The notes under the pieces are model-generated. The model saw nothing but the letters and a program-made list of their open reading frames with translations, did not search any database and was not told where the DNA came from. From Plasmodium coatneyi (taxonomy: Eukaryota; Apicomplexa; Aconoidasida; Haemosporida; Plasmodiidae), in assembly GCF_001680005.1 (NCBI RefSeq), contig NC_033566.1, positions 744,001 to 808,000 of the forward strand: DNA of 64,000 nt. Reading direction: 5' to 3'. A program made the position numbers and the translations under genes. This document shows positions 45,748 to 56,162 of this stretch, in pieces (the first letter of the stretch is position 1; every line of letters begins with the position of its first letter).

Positions 45748-46691
45748 TATACCTCTATATTTTCTACAATAGGTATTTTACCAAAACAAAGGAGAGCAAA
45801 TAAGGGATCATTGAGGGGGCAGCCTTCAGTTTGAATACTCATCACTATGTTGAGAGAATACAGAACGAACTGAACAGACATCGGGAAGTTGATAATGAGA
45901 AGGACAAGATCCAGGATGCGTGGTGTCGCGTGGACAACAAGGTACATAGGAAAGATGTTGACTTTTGTAAATGGTGCAATTTTTTATATTATTGGGTAGG
46001 GGGTATATTACCCAAAACATTGAGCAACACTATATTTAAGAGTATTATGAAGACCATCTGTACAGAACTGAAAAACTTGACCTCCGGGAAGAAGTGTGAT
46101 ATTATATGTCATGACGTCGACAAGACCTTCTTTGACCTAAGGAAAAAATTATTTGATTTTTTCCAAAACTATGGTAATATACAGAGATTGCTGAAGAGTG
46201 ATGGGTCTGAGTGTGAGGTGGAATATAAAAAGCACTTAGAGGACATTAATTCAACTTATGGTATGGTGAGAGCAAATTGTAAAAGTGGGATTAAGGATAA
46301 ATACTGTAATAAATTTAAAGAGTTGTATGATCAGCATACTAAGGAGGGACAGCTAAGTTTGACATGTCAATCTATCATTGATACAAAAATTACTTGAGGT
46401 CCAGGGGAGGGGCATTCTTCTCCTTCAGGTCACAAACAGTTAGAGCATGGTCCATCAGGTGAGAGAGGAATCTCAATAGATGGAAAGGGTGATAGATATT
46501 CTCATTCAGATCAGGCATCCCAGAAGCAGCAGGAACTCGAGGACAGGCTTGTGGCACAACTTGGTATTGAGTCTGACTCAAATACCGCCACCCCAGCCAT
46601 TGTTTCTTCTGTACTCAGCGCATTAGTCGGACTACCAACACTTGTTGCTTTCCTTGTATATAATGTATTTACGCTAACACCTCCATCATAA
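45748..46691 (+). pseudogene. kir (PIR family) pseudogene with two in-frame stops and no tail exon
   Basis: KIR proteins are variant surface antigens of the PIR superfamily. After a plausible acceptor (ATATTAG), a frame reads YLYIFYNRYF, then an in-frame TAA at 45801-45803. It continues through a typical PIR ectodomain (YVERIQNEL, DAWCRVDNKV, CNFLYYWVGG, FDFFQNYGNIQRLL, YCNKFKELYD) to a second in-frame stop, TGA at 46395-46397. The same frame then continues as a Gly/Ser/Gln-rich linker and a TM segment (AIVSSVLSALVGLPTLVAFL) to a TAA at 46689. The natural donor after the TM (TATAAT|GTATTT) leads not to a tail exon but to C-rich minisatellite. No first exon was found. Two nonsense codons plus a missing tail indicate a pseudogene; sequencing error could explain one stop but hardly all lesions. 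Confidence 0.82.
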
Positions 46692-46800
46692 AACACCCTA
46701 ACAATCTTCCTTTTACCCACCTAACAACCCACCTACCAACAAGCACAACTCGAACAACTTTCCTTCTACCTACCACCCCTAACACCAGAACACTCTAATA
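46692..46800. repeat. C/A-rich minisatellite fragment behind the kir pseudogene
   Basis: Words such as ccacctaacaacccacctacc match the 42-kb repeat block. The fragment lies exactly where the pseudogene's tail intron would be, suggesting that the repeat once lay within that intron. Confidence 0.7.
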
Positions 46801-48739
46801 ATAATACACCACCACACCATTATTACCACAAAACCACCTTTATATATTAGTAACATATATATAGACAATATATTTTTTTTTTTTGTGTGTGTTTCCATTC
46901 ACGTATTTTATTTCTTCTACTTAAAGAATGAGTGACATAGTAAGTTATATTATATATGTTCTGTGGTAAACAATTCCTTGGTTCCCTTCTCCTTTTCCCC
47001 TTTAATGAAACATTCTCGAGAATGAAATACTCTAGAATGCATTATTCCCTTTATACAGTCATGCGTGGCATATGGTCACTCATAATATGGAGTCATGCAT
47101 AATATATGGCGATGTTGCAATTATTGTGTATATAGGATAAGAATAATTATTACAGCTTCGTATTACAGTTGATGTAGATCGGTAATAATGTTCAATTATT
47201 GAATTCGTTCTCCTTCTTTCCTTTATATATATTTTCTTCACTGTTTAGCAGCAATAATTGTGCTTTATATAGAGAGAGGTTGAGTATATAAATACGGTTC
47301 TGTAAAGTGTATCTATTCTATTTTTCACTCATAACCATACATGGCAATGAACAGCAATAGTACGAATGACAATGATGATGATGATACACATACATGTATA
47401 TGTACCCCTACATATATGTATGTACACTAATAGAATGTTCACATAAAAGAAAAGAGGGGGAGTGGAAGAAGAAACGCTGAAAACAACCCCCACTTCAACC
47501 CCCCTTAGGGGGACATCTTTTACTCCCGTAAGGAACTTTTGAACCGTTCTTTGAATCCTCCCTGAAACCTCTTAATTCTATGGAAGAGGATCAAAAAAAA
47601 AAAAAAAAAAAAAAAAAATAATAGTTCATTTTAGCACATATAAGTATGTATGTCTGGGGGGGAATGGTTGTAAATTCCAAATGCTCAAAATATAGAGTAG
47701 ATATAAGTGCAGCGCACAATAAGTTCTTAGTAAAAGTTTTCGTTAGGTGTGGAATGATTTTGAAAGTCTAATGAAATAAGTTTAAAATACTTCCTCCTGT
47801 GGCAGGGAGGAAAAACATTATATTCTAAGAAAGGAAAAAAGAAGGAAAGAAGGAAAAAAAAAATTAATAGAGCATGGGTAAAATTTTTTACTTAGAAAGT
47901 GGAAGTTCCTTCCTTTTTTATATAATAAAGGGGAGCGTATAAATGATTATGTGCAGTACTAGAAATAATTAAACAACATTTCCATAAAGTAAATGAATGG
48001 AAGGATGTACATTGAATGAGAAGGAAGTGAAGTGAATGAGAAGGAAGTGAAGTGAATGAGAAGGAAGTGAAGTGAATGAGAAGGAAGTGAAGTGAATGAG
48101 AAGGAAGTGAAGTGAATGAGAAGGAAGTGAAGTGAATGAGAAGGAAGTGAAGTGAATGAGAAGGAAGTGAAGTGAATGAGAAGGAAGTGAAGTGAATGAG
48201 AAGGAAGTGAAGTGAATGAGAAGGAAGTGAAGTGAATGAGAAGGAAGGAATGATGAGAGCGAAGAAGTAGTGGGGGGGGGCGAAGGGTTTGTTTTGTTTT
48301 TCTCTTCTTTCCGTGTTTTTTCTTCTATTTTTCCTATTTTGTTATTTTGATGTTCTAGCAAATTCATTTATATTCCTTCATTCTACATTTCTTGTTTTTT
48401 TATTGTATATATATAATGAACTTTTGGGTACATATACGTATAATGCTTCTGATTCAATATATAATTGCGCAATGAATGATTGTTTATTGTTACCTTGGAA
48501 ATTGGTGATTATGTATTATTCGGGAAGGAAGAAGTTAGCATGTACTCCTATAAGATTGTCTTGGAGTATGCGGAGTGCTAACATATATATTTTTCACGGA
48601 TATGTGAAGAGGACATTTTAACATAAGTTCATTGTATATAAAGTATATGCACATAAGCTATGGAGGGAATAGGGTTATCGGTTAATTCTTATTTGCAACA
48701 TTGGTATCCATGTTACATATACAATGCTCTGTGTTTAAT
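46801..48739. other. AT-rich spacer with minisatellite, upstream of the second kir gene
   Basis: No gene is supported. It contains an A run (47593-47618), a gatgatgatgat cluster near 47373-47386, and the 20-bp minisatellite at 48014-48247. A possible alternative first exon for the next kir gene, ATGAGTGACATA followed by GTAAGT, lies at 46928-46939; using it would make a 1.9-kb intron. Confidence 0.45.
48014..48247. repeat. 20-bp minisatellite, about 11-12 copies
   Basis: Perfect tandem copies of gaatgagaaggaagtgaagt. The unit is purine-rich on the plus strand with no T-to-C or other interruptions until the end, implying recent expansion. It creates spurious minus-strand frames with Ser/His/Phe repeats. 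Confidence 0.95.
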
Positions 48740-49899
48740 ATGGTAAAGTGGCATGTAAATATATTCCAATATATTTTCATATATTCTATTAATTAAATTT
48801 ATAGAGCCAGGAATTAAGTCAATTCCCCTCACATTATTATTTCTATAATAGATTCAGGAATGGTAGTTGGGGAAGTCCACATTGTGATCAGAATACCATG
48901 GAAAGTGTAAGGGGGGAAATGGAAAAAACACTGGTAGGGCTGACATGGGAGGGTATGGAAGCTGAAGAAATTATATTTCGGTGGTGCTATATAATTAAGA
49001 AGCTACCAACCCATGTTCCCTTGTATGAGGAGCGCTTTAATTTTTTTTACCTATGGTTAGGACAAATGTTGTTTGAGCATGTTAAGGGTGCTGGTTCATT
49101 TTCAGGTATTATGAGTCAAATTTACGATGTACTAAAAGGAATGTTCCATGGTGAAGAATGTAAGCTCATGTGTAGTAACATGTACCTCAACAGTAATACT
49201 GATAAGAAAATTCTCAAGGATAGGACAACCGTATTCGGTTTCTGGTATGATCATCAGGATGCACACACAACGTTCCAGAGTAGTAAGGCCCTGGGTGGTA
49301 ATAAATGTGAAAGTTACAAGCAGAAAGTTCTTGAAGCATGTAGGGCTGTAGAACAGGATTGCACGACAAGGAACACAAATTCCAGTGATCAATATTGTAA
49401 CTGGTTTAATGGAGTGAAGGGAGCGTACTGTAACAGTGGGCTATCGAAATTAACATGCCCCCCCAAGCCCAAACCAAATCCCAACCCAAATCAAGACGGC
49501 AGCAGCGGTTCTTTTTCCGATGCCGATTTAGCAGATGGTGTCTCTGGTGGAGAAGGAAAAGGAGGGAGTGATGGTGGTGGTAGTCACAGAAAAGAAGGGG
49601 AAGAAGCAGATGCTAACAGCATCGTCCCTGGTGCTGTGTCAGGTGCATTAGCTTCAGTAGGATTACCTGCCTTGGCATACTTTTTTTACAAGTATAAATC
49701 ACACCTCTTCTTCTTTAACAAGAATAACCACTCTGCGGGAGGAATGAGCGGAAGCAGAAGTAAAAGATCCCTTAGGAGAGAATTGAACAGATTCTCAAAC
49801 CACGACGACGACATCTCAACAACAATAAATTCGTCCGAATATTCAAGAACCAACATAACAGAAGCTGGAACAGAATATTCCGTTCCATATATTAGATAA
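48740..49899 (+). CDS. KIR protein (PIR family), tail fused to ectodomain exon
   Basis: The large exon is 48805-49899, after a TTTATAG acceptor. I propose an ATG-only first exon at 48740-48742 followed by GTAAAG, as in the tandem kir gene of this window, giving 365 residues; a distant MSDI exon at 46928 is the alternative. The ectodomain has the PIR pattern: ELSQFPSHYYFYNRF, a run of Cys, FRWCYII, FNFFYLWLGQ (the usual Cys before this motif is Phe), and SDQYCNWFNGVKGAYC. A Pro/Asn linker (PKPKPNPNPNQ) and a Gly/Ser/Asp linker follow, then a TM helix (VPGAVSGALASVGLPALAYF) and a basic/Ser-Thr tail ending EYSVPYIR. Unlike the third kir gene, no intron separates TM and tail. Linker and tail end are nearly identical to the tandem kir gene, while the ectodomains differ. 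The likely location is the infected erythrocyte surface or membranes. Confidence 0.88.
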
Positions 49900-50151
49900 G
49901 TTCCTTTCCTTCCTTCCTCTCTTTTTAAATGAATGGATAATTTTTAAAATAAAAAAAAAAAGGAAGGAAAAAAAAAAAAAAATATACCACGCTTCGAGCA
50001 CATTCCAACAAATGCAAAAAAAAAAAAAAAAGGAAGGAATAATATATAGGAGGAGTTCAGGAAAAGGGAGACATTTTTTCCTTTTCCTATAAGAGCTTAT
50101 ATTCTAATTGATGTATAATATGGCAGTTATTTTTTTTTTCGTTCATTAAAT

Positions 50152-50957
50152 TCACGTTTTATTGTACCCTACACGAAGAGTGTCGTTGTCTCCGTCGCCC
50201 CCCGTAGAACCTGTTTTTTCTAATGAACGATTCCCTCTCTTTTTAGTTTCTTCCTTTTCGTGCTCATTTTTGTTTGATTCTTCAGGTGGTGATGGTGTTT
50301 GTTGATCCTGTCCTTTCTGTGGTTGATGAGACGGTTGTCCTTCGCACACTATATGGCACTTCGTCCCTCCAGGTCCTATAATAGATAGATTCTGGTTTGT
50401 GTTGCATATAGTCTGCCTTGCCCTTGCTCTTCTTCTTCTTCGACAACAACAACACCACTAAAAAAAGAAGAGGGGGAAGTTGGAATGTGTGTACACATAT
50501 ATACATATGCAGCACACATATACATATATATGTATATGTGTATATATGGAATATATATTCCACATTCTATGTTATGCATGTAGAATATGGTTTATATATA
50601 TATGTCATGGAATGTAGAATGTTAAAATATAAAATATGTGTTTTTGTTTTTATATTGTACCTCTCTAAGAAAATATTGGATGAGACCCCAAAAAAAGGAA
50701 ACAATGGACAGGAGAATGGTGACGGCTAAGCTGTCAGCGCAAGCGCTGGCACTCCCTGAACTAATTACATCACATATTGTACAAAACAAGCATCTATATT
50801 TCTCCCAAAGGGAACTTAGGAAATTCTTTCCGCTGTTGGTTGAGACCGTGCTCCCATTATTACAGCAGCCATTTTTCCCGCCCTGCGCCACCACAACAGC
50901 AGTACATTGTAATAATAGAAGGAGGAGTGGATATATTATTATTCTAAAGGAATACAT
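50152..50957 (-). CDS. Small signal-peptide/TM protein with Cys4-Arg5 motif, unknown (2 exons)
   Basis: Exon 1 (50957-50661) starts with a clear signal peptide, MYSFRIIIYPLLLLLLQ followed by CTAVVVAQGG. It continues with a Cys-containing ectodomain of about 45 residues and a TM helix at about 74-95 (LAVTILLSIVSFFWGLIQYF), ending at a GAG|GTACAA donor. Exon 2 (50457-50152) follows a TTTTTTTAG acceptor in phase 0 and begins WCCCCRRRRRARARQ, a juxtamembrane Cys cluster and basic patch, then a Gln/Pro/Glu/Lys-rich tail ending DTLRVGYNKT. The total is 200 residues. The Cys tetrad beside the membrane is a candidate palmitoylation site. I do not recognise the family. A plus-strand frame of similar length overlaps it but lacks a signal peptide and an ATG start; the minus model is favoured by signal peptide, TM and intact splice sites. 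Confidence 0.7.
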
Positions 50958-51119
50958 TCTGATTCTATGGTACGAAGATTATAGTGAAAATTCAGGGCAA
51001 ACTGTATGTCGATTATTTGGGCAAATGTTCCTCATATTCTCGTTGGGGTCCACATTCTTCCAGTTGTGCGTTGGTCCATTTCTTCAGTTGCGAGTTGGGG
51101 CTTCTTTTTCCTGAATTTA

Positions 51120-52290
51120 CATTTTGAGACCCTACTTCTTTTGTGAATCTATACTTCGTAGGGGAAAGTTTTCAGTGTATTCTTCAAAAAAATTCTTGAA
51201 CATATTTTTTTAGGGGATTTTAGGAATAATTTTCCAAACTAAAATTTTAATCGATTCCTTAAGGAAAATTTTTCAATACATTCCTTAGAAAAAAATTTCA
51301 GGATAATTTTTTTGAAGGAGCTCCCCTAAAAAACTGTTCAATATACTTTTTTTTGTGGGAAATTTTATTATTTCTTTTCTTTTTGAAAAAAATTTCCCCT
51401 AAAGAATTTTTTTCAAAAAAAACTTTTCAATCAATTTTTTTTTGTTGAATTTTTTTGTTGAATTTTTTTTGGGGGGGAAATTTTTTCTAATTTCCCATTT
51501 CTGGGGCAGGGAACGCGGAAAATTTCTTGGGGAAGGAGATTTTTTAATCTAATTCCCCTATGGAAATTTCCCCTAAAGCACCTACACCATATGTTCCATA
51601 TAAACCTATTTTTTTTAAGGGAATTTTTTACATAATTTTTCTCGAGGAATTTTTCTTGGAGGAAATTTTTTTTGGGGGGAATTTTTTTAAATCTACTCTT
51701 TGGGGTAAGAATTTTTTTTAGTCAATTTTTTTGGGAGGACTTTTTTTTTCTTTGGGGAGAAGTACATTTTTTTTTTTTCCTTTGGAGGGAGGGACATTTT
51801 TTTAAGATCAACTTTTTTTGGGGGATAATTTTTTTTTCTTTGGGGGGAAGGACCTTTTTTGAAGGAACAAACTTTTTAATCCTACTTTTTTAAAACTATT
51901 TTTTGGGGAGAATTTTTTCTGGACGACAATTTTGTTAAGGACAATTTTTTTCGGGGGAGAATTTTTTCTGAAAGGAAGAATTTTTTTGGAGGACCTTTTT
52001 TTAGTCTATTTTTTTGGCGAAAAATTTTTGTGAGGAAGTTCTACTCTAATCTTCACTTTTAGGAGGACGCGGAATTTTTCTATTCTATTCCCTAGTGAAT
52101 TTTTTTGAGGAATTTTTTCTGGCGAATTTTCTAATTTGTTTTTTAGGGTTCACCCTTTCTGTTTAGAGGTGGTTCCACCCCTAGGTTAAGAGGTTGACCC
52201 TTGGTTTAGGTGATTCACCCCTGGGTTAGGAGGTTATTCTTGGTTTACGTGGTTCACCCTTTCTTTGTTTTAGTGGTGGTTGGCCCACCC
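51120..52290. repeat. T/G-rich strand-asymmetric degenerate repeat
   Basis: About 1.2 kb in which the plus strand is dominated by T with runs of G: words like aattttttttgggggg, ggaattttttt and ggagaattttttt recur at irregular spacing, with C rare. Near 52150-52260 the words change to ggttcaccc/ggttaggaggtt. There is no frame with coding character. It is distinct from the C-rich minisatellites. Confidence 0.75.
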
Positions 52291-52813
52291 CTTCATTTTG
52301 AATGTTTTCTCCACTCTTTGAATGAATTATTAAAAAGTATAGGCGAGTCTAATGATATAAAATGCGTACACGAGAAGGGGATACACGAATATATTAAGGA
52401 AAAGGGTGCATACATGTAGGCGCAAATTGTGTCCCATAGGCTCCAAAGATTTATGTATTCTAACATGTTAAGTGTTGATAGAAGGGTGCTCATATGGGGT
52501 GAATCATAAAATACATTTCCCGTATGTGTATATTTTTGTTACTGCTCATGGTGGAGTTCCCCTTTTCCCTAATTTAATTCATTGTTCTATTCATTTTCCG
52601 ATGAACCACAGAGGTAATATGCAATCAATGCATATATGATTTACCCTTCTGTTACGGGAATAGAGCACCTTCACCACATATATATTCCTATATATATATG
52701 TGGTATAGTATGAAATATATATAAGGATTGTAGGATATAAAGGAATGTACATTCTTATAGGTGCAGTATACATTTATTTTATGTTATGCGTCGGATGAAA
52801 TATATGCGCGCTG
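52291..52813. other. Spacer before the PEXEL gene
   Basis: AT-rich sequence with a tatatatgtgg palindromic cluster near 52675-52705. It probably includes the 3' UTR of the minus-strand gene to the right. No gene is seen. Confidence 0.5.
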
Positions 52814-53840
52814 TTATATGAAGAAGGGTACGTTATATATACTACAGTGATTAGTCTTTTTACAATTGTATTTATATTCCATAATGAAGAATATTTTCAT
52901 TCTGTTTATGAATCTTTTGATATGTCTAAGAACACGATATTTCAGTCGCAAAAGTTTGCTACTATATAAGCTTGATTTTCTCGACAAGTCCATGATTCGA
53001 TGTATGCAATTCTCATCATTGAAATAAAGGGTGAAATATTCATTTGAAGGAGAATTCCTCCTTGTCTTTGAAAATTTCTCCCTCATGAGCCTCTCTTGTA
53101 ATATAATTTTATTCATTTCCTCCAGCAGTACTCCTTCATCAGATAAATCAACCTCACTCATTTCATCGTCTAAGTCTTTATAACTAATAATGCTTGACTT
53201 GGTCGTTTCTGTTTTTTGTCCCGAATAGTGTGATTTTCCACTGTTCTCTTTAGTTATTAATAATACTGATTTATAGTTAATAGTGGAATAATTGGTACAG
53301 CCATTTTCGTTCAACAATCTTAAGGTTTTGAAGCGTACGTTGTGCCTTGCATTGTCCAAGTTATTGCCTGACGTAAACGAAGAACTCTGTAAGGGTTGCA
53401 AGACATGTGTGAAAATAGGAGCAGAAAAAAAGGAACGGAAAAAAAGAAAAAAAGAATGAAAGAAGTGGTATTCTCTGTGTGCTACATGTAATAAATGCTA
53501 ATTAAAATTTGCACATATACATGTATATAGGTGTGTATACATATGTTACATATATATATGTATGGAATATATATAGAGAAGGATGGGTGGCAGTTCGATA
53601 AGAAAAATTTTGTACACTGCAATTTATAAAACTTACATGGCTGGAATTTTTCAATATGTGAAGGAAAAAAGCTAATATGATAATTTTCAAAATAAAAAGA
53701 AATGTATGAACTTTGATTTGACTTGTCCATTGTATTATGCGCACTGTGGCAAATTGAACAGTACGGTTTTCATCTGATTTGTCCCATTTTGCCTTGTCTA
53801 TTGCTTTAATATTTCTTTCATTATGGTTTTCATTCTTCAT
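52814..53840 (-). CDS. Exported protein with PEXEL motif, unknown function (2 exons)
   Basis: Exon 1 (53840-53637) encodes 68 residues with a recessed hydrophobic signal at about 45-63 (HTFLFILKIIILAFFLHIL) and a CAT|GTAAGT donor. Exon 2 (53386-52814) follows an acceptor CCTTACAG in phase 0, giving 258 residues. RLLNE at residue 91 is a PEXEL/HT motif (RxLxE), about 28 residues after the hydrophobic stretch. This is the expected position for cleavage by plasmepsin V and export into the host erythrocyte. The remainder is charged (EVDLSDEGVLLEEMNKIIL, LMREKFSKTRR) with a basic helical C-terminus and no second strong TM. I see no tryptophan-containing PHIST pattern. The two-exon layout with a recessed signal and PEXEL early in exon 2 is classical for Plasmodium exported proteins. 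The specific role is unknown. Confidence 0.88.
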
Positions 53841-53884
53841 TATCCATTTTTTTCATAACAATCACGTGTTATTTGAATATTCAC

Positions 53885-54176
53885 CAATATTAATTTATGA
53901 TAGCAAATATTAATTTATAGTAGCAAATATTAATTTATGATAGCAAATATTAATTTATGATAGCAAATATTAATTTATGATAGCAAATATTAATTTATGA
54001 TAGCAAATATTAATTTATGATAGCAAATATTAATTTATGATAGCAAATATTAATTTATGATAGCAAATATTAATTTATGATAGCAAATATTAATTTATGA
54101 TAGCAAATATTAATTTAAGATAGCAATGTTAATTTGTGATAGCAAATATTAATTTATGATAGCAATACTAATTTAG
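53885..54176. repeat. 20-bp AT-rich minisatellite, about 14 copies
   Basis: Tandem unit aatattaatttatgatagca, nearly perfect in the middle with decayed copies at the right end (54113-54176). It lies directly upstream of the PEXEL gene, within its likely promoter. Confidence 0.95.
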
Positions 54177-55740
54177 GATTATGGATTTGAAGAATATTAA
54201 AAGGGAAAAATGAAGAATAGAACCTCTAAACAATATCCATAACGGATATTACTAAAAAAAAAAAAAATTGACATGAAATTATTTATCACGCTTGAACGAG
54301 AACTGGCATAAGTTAGTCGATGTTAAACTCAAATGAAACAATTATTTGATCAGTAGCATATTCCCATTTTTATTAATATATTGTTGTAAGTCCAAATGAA
54401 GCGATATAAAAGGAAGAGAATTTTGATGTAAGTAAAAGTGATATATGGTAACTGCAACGAGCAAATTTTACCCGGAGTGTTGTTAGGTATTTGTAAAAAT
54501 ATGTACACAACTTTTGAGAACGGCGGTATTTTATGTATATTTATGGAATGAATAAAGAAAAAAATTTAAGCAGTTAATCAAGCGTAATAATTATAAAAAT
54601 ATTTCCAACATATATCAATTAAATTGTCATATTTTCTCCTTTTCTTCCCAGAGTAAAAGTGCATATTACTCTGTATAAATATTTCAACTGGCATCATATT
54701 TTTTGTAATTCACGGCGACAGAAAAAAAAAAACAAGGGAAGCATAAAACTAATAAAGGAGGAGGATTTTTACCTCATTCTTGATATTACCATCGCGGTAA
54801 ATATCCAAAAATGGAAAAAATATTCTTTCCCAAGAGATAATTGTCCCTGTATACCATATTATAATCTGTATTGCTTTACGTGTACCGTAAACATATATAT
54901 GCGGAGCGGATATTTTTTAATTCAAAAAATATCTTTTTCTTATGCTCTTTGATTAATTGTAAAACTGAAGTTGGAGAAGTAGAATGTGTACGTCATTCTA
55001 TTTTGGATTTTTTTTGAATAGTTCTTTTCATAAAATTTATTTGTCAAAGAGACGGGGGCGGGAGAATTTTTTTTTTTTTGCTCTATATGTAGAAAAAAGA
55101 ATAATATATTTGTTGTAAAATAGAACAGGGGAGCAAGCACATTGTTGAGGGAGGTTTCCAGGAATTGTTCAACATACTATTGAATGTGGAACGTGAAAGG
55201 GGAAGGGAATATAGCCCCCCTTGGGGGGGGTATATCTTGCGACACTTATTATTTCGTGCCTTCTCTACTATTTAAAGTTAGAAATTGTTTGCAGGAAAAA
55301 ATTTTGAGGGGGGCCGGCCACATATTCAACGTTTGAATAATTTTAAATAAAAGGAACAGTTTTTAAAAGCATAGAAGGTTCTTTTTTTTTTTATTAAACC
55401 GTGAGCATGTTTTACTTTGACCGAGTGTAGTCGTACATTTGAGTACATAACAATATACGCATATATATGTGTGTGACCTCTTCTTCATTTTACGAGGGTT
55501 TGTAGTAATTACTGTGTGTGTAGGGAAAAAATATGGTGCCAACTTATATCATTATTCAAGTAAAGGGGAATTGTATTTCACCGTGAGGGAAGTTTTAGTC
55601 TTTTATTTATTGGAACCTTTTGAAATTTTTTACATGGAAAATGATGTAAGATGAAAATGACAAATTAGGAAGAATTTTTCTTTAGAATAATATGAATGAA
55701 CAGAATAAGGCATTCGAGTTTTGACCAGGTTGAAATGCTT
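54177..55740. other. AT-rich spacer
   Basis: No gene is supported. A 97-codon frame at 54659-54952 follows a possible acceptor (CTTCCCAG) and has balanced composition, but I find no partner exon and no recognizable domain. A candidate first exon for the third kir gene (ATGGAAAATGAT followed by GTAAGA) lies at 55634-55645. Confidence 0.45.
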
Positions 55741-55862
55741 TACTACTATCAAAGTAGGTATGTTTTACTACTATTAAAGTAGGTATGTTTTACTACTATT
55801 AAAGTAGGTATGTTTTACTACTATTAAAGTAGGTATGTTTTACTACTATCAAAGTAGATATG
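55741..55862. repeat. 25-bp tandem repeat with internal inverted repeat, 5 copies
   Basis: The unit tactactattaaagtaggta plus tgttt repeats with a period of 25 bp at 55741, 55766, 55791, 55816 and 55841. Each unit contains CTACT-attaa-AGTAG, a perfect 5-bp inverted repeat; the first and last units carry a T-to-C variant in the loop. Confidence 0.93.
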
Positions 55863-56162
55863 TTTAGGACAAATAAAAACAAATGTGCGCAATGCAAAGT
55901 TAAAAAAAAAAAAGGGGCGATAATACTGCAACTTTAAATTTGCATAACATTAGGATTACAAATACAAATAAATACTTAAGGACTAATGTATAAAAATATT
56001 TTGTGAAAAAAATTTACACCAATATGTTATCTTGGCTTTAATTTATCATATATATAGATAAAAAGAGAACGTTAGCGAACTATAAAATAGAAACCATTTT
56101 GGAGTAATAAAAAAAACGGGGCATATGTCGGAAAATTTGTGGCTAAGAAGTGGACTGTAGTT
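55863..56162. other. Short AT-rich spacer
   Basis: Non-coding AT-rich sequence between the 25-bp repeat and the G-rich minisatellite; nothing specific is seen. Confidence 0.5.

Noticed and set aside
48014..48247. CRISPR-like array
   Set aside because: Head-to-tail minisatellite without unique spacers, in a eukaryotic genome; the same applies to 53885-54176 and 55741-55862.
47969..48367. Minus-strand frame with repeated SLPSHSLHFLLIHFTSF
   Set aside because: Direct translation of the 20-bp minisatellite at 48014-48247.
48289..48621. 110-codon plus-strand frame between kir pseudogene and kir gene
   Set aside because: No ATG at its start, hydrophobic composition from T-rich DNA, no link to the following kir exon.
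50638..51114. 158-codon plus-strand frame opposite the Cys4-Arg5 protein
   Set aside because: Starts without an ATG and overlaps the minus-strand gene that has a signal peptide, TM and good splice sites.
54659..54952. 97-codon plus-strand frame after a CTTCCCAG acceptor
   Set aside because: Could be an exon, but no first exon or recognizable feature was found and its start is GTG.
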